Origin: CAMYLY01 sp036397755
GTDB lineage: Bacteria > Gemmatimonadota > Gemmatimonadetes > Gemmatimonadales > GWC2-71-9
NCBI GenBank assembly: GCA_036397755.1
Contig: DASWII010000018.1
Coordinates: forward strand, 10,808 to 74,807
Reading direction: 5' to 3'
Length of the DNA stretch: 64,000 bases
Positions 61,673 to 64,000 of this stretch are shown here, piece after piece (position 1 is the stretch's first letter; each line of letters opens with the position of its first letter). A model generated the notes under the pieces. The model made no database searches and was not told the DNA's origin. It saw nothing but the letters and a program-made list of their open reading frames with translations. The translations under genes were made by a program, and so were the position numbers.

Positions 61673-63099
61673 AGACATCGTTGCAGCAGACCGGGCAGCT
61701 GAGACAAGAGCTGCGGATGAATCCACGCCTGTATCAGGCGATGGATCTGCTGTACATGCCGCTCCTGGATCTCCAGCAGCATCTCAAGGGCGAACTCGAG
61801 GTCAATCCGTTTCTGGAGTTGGCGGAACCGGAGGTGGATGAGCCGGTTGAAAACACGGAGCAGGAGACGGAGCAAGACGAGACTGATTGGGAAGAGATCC
61901 TCCTTGATGGCTTCAGCGTGGGCGGGGCGCGCGAGCAGTATGAAGAGCGTGAGTACTTCGAGCCCGTGGCCGTGGAACACAAGGACCTCTCGGACCACGT
62001 CGCTGGACAGCTGCAGCTCCTCGATCTATCACCGCGCGTAGCCTTCCTGTGCGTGGAGCTCGTCGGGAGCATCGGCGACGACGGATACCTGCAAGCCACA
62101 CTCCAGGAGGTCGTGGACGGTGCCAACGGACTGATCGAGGCGGCGGATCGGAAGGAAGGAGGTCTGGCAACCGATCCGTTCACATGCGAGGAGGCCGAGC
62201 AGGCCTTGCGCATCATTCAGCACCTCGACCCGCCCGGACTGGGCGCGCGGAATTTGCGGGAGTGCCTGCTCCTGCAGCTGGAGGATCTTGGCGACCGGGA
62301 GACCTTGACCTACCGCTTGGTGGAGGAAGCGTTCGACGATCTCATCGCCCACCGCTGGAACGACTTGGCTCGCAGATACGAACTCGACCCCAAGACGGTG
62401 CAGGGCGCCGCGGACGAGCTGGGCAAGCTGGATCCGAAACCCGGCCTGCGGTTTGCGCGGCTCGATCAACAGTATGTGATTCCCGACCTCGTCGTCGACA
62501 AGGTGGACGGCGAATACCGGATCTACCTGAATGACGGCGGGATGCCGCGGCTGCGCATCAGCCCGGTGTATCGCCAGATCGCCGGCGATAAGAAGCAATT
62601 CGTCGGAGCCAATCGGGATTTCATCACGGAGAAGCTGAACAGCGCCACGTGGTTGGTACAGGCCATCGAGCAGCGCCGTCAGACCATGCTAAAGGTCATG
62701 CATTTCATCGTCGATCGCCAACGCGAGTTCTTCGAGAAGGGGATCGAGCATATCCGGCCGCTGACGCTGCGCGAAGTGGCCGATGTCGTGGAAATGCACG
62801 AGTCGACGATCAGTCGCGTTACGAGCCAGAAGTTCGTGCAAACCCCCCGCGGGGTGTTGCCGCTCAAATTCTTCTTCTCCTCGAGTCTCGGGACGACCTC
62901 CGGCGAAGATGCAAGCTCGCGCGCCGTGAAGGCCCACATCCAGAAGCTCGTGGCGCAGGAAAACGCGAGTAAGCCACTCACGGATGCCGCCATCGTGGAC
63001 GCGCTTCGACGCCGGGGAATCCAGATAGCGCGGCGCACGGTGGCCAAGTACCGGGATCAACTGGGTGTGCTGCCCGCCCGCATGCGAAAGCGCGTGTGA
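61669..63099 (+). CDS. rpoN: RNA polymerase sigma-54 factor
   Basis: 476 residues. Region I (SLQQTGQLRQELRMNPRLYQ) is glutamine- and leucine-rich, region II is acidic (about 50-90), and the C-terminal RpoN box ARRTVAKYR is at about 454-462 in an intact region III. Sigma-54 reads -24/-12 promoters with AAA+ activators, none of which is in this window. The position downstream of lptB is conserved in proteobacteria. The start overlaps lptB by four bases. Confidence 0.97.
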   Translation: MKTSLQQTGQLRQELRMNPRLYQAMDLLYMPLLDLQQHLKGELEVNPFLELAEPEVDEPVENTEQETEQDETDWEEILLDGFSVGGAREQYEEREYFEPVAVEHKDLSDHVAGQLQLLDLSPRVAFLCVELVGSIGDDGYLQATLQEVVDGANGLIEAADRKEGGLATDPFTCEEAEQALRIIQHLDPPGLGARNLRECLLLQLEDLGDRETLTYRLVEEAFDDLIAHRWNDLARRYELDPKTVQGAADELGKLDPKPGLRFARLDQQYVIPDLVVDKVDGEYRIYLNDGGMPRLRISPVYRQIAGDKKQFVGANRDFITEKLNSATWLVQAIEQRRQTMLKVMHFIVDRQREFFEKGIEHIRPLTLREVADVVEMHESTISRVTSQKFVQTPRGVLPLKFFFSSSLGTTSGEDASSRAVKAHIQKLVAQENASKPLTDAAIVDALRRRGIQIARRTVAKYRDQLGVLPARMRKRV

Positions 63100-64000
63100 C
63101 GCTCGCGGATCGAGAAGGAACCGCGGATGTCAGCGTGCTCGTGCCCGCGCTCGACGAGGCGGACAACCTCCCCGAGTTCGTGCGACAATGCCGTGCCGCG
63201 CTCGAAGACGAGCCGTATGCCTGCGAGGTCGTGATCGTGGACGATGGCAGCACGGACGCCACCCCCGCGGTGCTGGGCGAGTTGCAGCGCGCGCACCCGT
63301 TCGTCCGGAGCGTGCGACATCGGGCACCGCGAGGCATCGCGGACGCGCTGCGCTCCGCGGCCGACATCGCCGGTGGAGCCATCTTCGTGTTCTATCCCGC
63401 CGATCTGCAGTTCGTCCCGGCGGATATCCCACGCCTCGTGGAGCCAATACGGAACGGCGAGGCCGACGTGGTGACGGGCACCAAGCAGGGAGATTATGAG
63501 AAAGCGTTCGTCTCGAACATGTACAACCGGTTGTGTCGGTGGCTCTTCGGCGTGCGAGTGACCGACCTCAACGCGGTGAAGGCGTACCGCCGCGAGGTCG
63601 TGGACACGTTGCCCGGTCGGCCCGACTGGCACCGGTTCATGGTCGTGATCGCCGCCGCGGAAGGCTTCCGCATCGCGGAGCGACCGGTGACGCTTCATGC
63701 GCGTCGCGCCGGCCAATCCAAGTTTGGCCTCGGCCGGATTCCCGTCGGGGTGTTCGATCTCCTGTCCGTGTGGTTTCAGCTGCGTTTTGGTCGCAAGCCG
63801 CTGTTGTTCTTCGGCGTGACGGGCACCCTCCTGTTCACTCTCGGGTTCCTGACCGGCGTCGTCGCCCTCGTCATCCGGTTCGGCTGGGGCGTGGGGTTTC
63901 GTCCGCTCCTCGACCTCGTCATGGTGCTGGTGATCTCCGGTATCGCGCTGTTCGGCTTCGGGTTCGTCGGGGAGATGCTCGCGGGCATGCGGGAAGAGAT
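63096..64000 (+). CDS. Family 2 glycosyltransferase with membrane helices, 3' truncated
   Basis: The frame runs open from GTG 63096 to the window end (about 301 residues seen). The N-terminal half is a GT2 domain of the dolichol-phosphate mannosyltransferase type: VSVLVPALDEADNLPEFV, VVIVDDGSTDAT and FYPADLQF, which holds the DLQ in place of DxD. Two membrane helices follow near 232-255 and 265-288. It probably glycosylates a lipid carrier or forms part of a polysaccharide route. The start overlaps rpoN as GTGA. Confidence 0.88.
   Translation, partial: MTLADREGTADVSVLVPALDEADNLPEFVRQCRAALEDEPYACEVVIVDDGSTDATPAVLGELQRAHPFVRSVRHRAPRGIADALRSAADIAGGAIFVFYPADLQFVPADIPRLVEPIRNGEADVVTGTKQGDYEKAFVSNMYNRLCRWLFGVRVTDLNAVKAYRREVVDTLPGRPDWHRFMVVIAAAEGFRIAERPVTLHARRAGQSKFGLGRIPVGVFDLLSVWFQLRFGRKPLLFFGVTGTLLFTLGFLTGVVALVIRFGWGVGFRPLLDLVMVLVISGIALFGFGFVGEMLAGMREE

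Overview
The window looks like a chromosomal core region of a high-GC, Gram-negative (diderm) aerobic bacterium. Lipid A/Kdo and LPS-export genes (kdsA, kdsB, lptCAB) indicate an outer membrane. The bacillithiol gene bshA, a futalosine menaquinone pathway (mqnE, mqnA, mqnC), a full 14-gene NADH:quinone oxidoreductase, an aerotolerance (Bat) operon and TAnnTT-type -10 elements together suggest Gemmatimonadota or a relative in the wider FCB group. That assignment is inference. Coding density is very high: genes commonly overlap by 1-20 bases and no non-coding gap exceeds about 170 bases. I saw no tRNA, rRNA, insertion sequence, phage gene or CRISPR array.

Layout. 1-7142 (+): MoxR ATPase, DUF58, and BatA, BatB/C and BatD/E type proteins. 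7142-14180 (+): mutL, miaA, bshA, uppP, birA, an unknown membrane protein and coaX. 14278-15113 (+): two unknown small membrane proteins. 15110-20601 (-): the only minus-strand block. It reads, in its own direction, dcd, a CxxH/CxxC membrane protein, a YIP1-family protein, then a GNAT transferase, an enolase-superfamily racemase and an M20D amidase. 20686-34642 (+): a promoter, a Rex-like operator and nuoA to nuoN. 34648-38564 (+): a phosphohexomutase and a UPF0182 protein. 38608-42944 (+): arcC, sucC, sucD, an EIIA-like/CBS protein and ndk. 42978-48002 (+): yceD-like, rpmF, fabH, fabD, fabG, acpP, fabF. 47999-52741 (+): mqnE, mqnA, mqnC, a PurE-like protein and an aminotransferase. 52797-55402 (+): ispF, DedA, a Xer recombinase and a glutamine amidotransferase. 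55498-63099 (+): kdsB, pyrG, kdsA, lptC, lptA, a long lptB and rpoN, followed by a glycosyltransferase cut off by the window end.

How the parts work together. Complex I feeds electrons from NADH to menaquinone, whose early steps are encoded by the mqn genes. The fab cluster and the kds/lpt operon supply the envelope. The arcC-sucCD-EIIA/CBS-ndk run groups substrate-level phosphorylation and nucleotide-balance functions. The most interesting items are these: a GNAT/racemase/desuccinylase trio that fits a D- to L-amino acid conversion pathway rather than menaquinone synthesis; a Rex-type palindrome just downstream of the nuo promoter; a set of TTG-N17/18-TAnnTT promoters that place several starts in a leaderless position; a PurE homologue lacking a key active-site histidine; an LptB with an unexplained 145-residue N-terminal domain; and a compact NuoG that keeps the N7 cluster.
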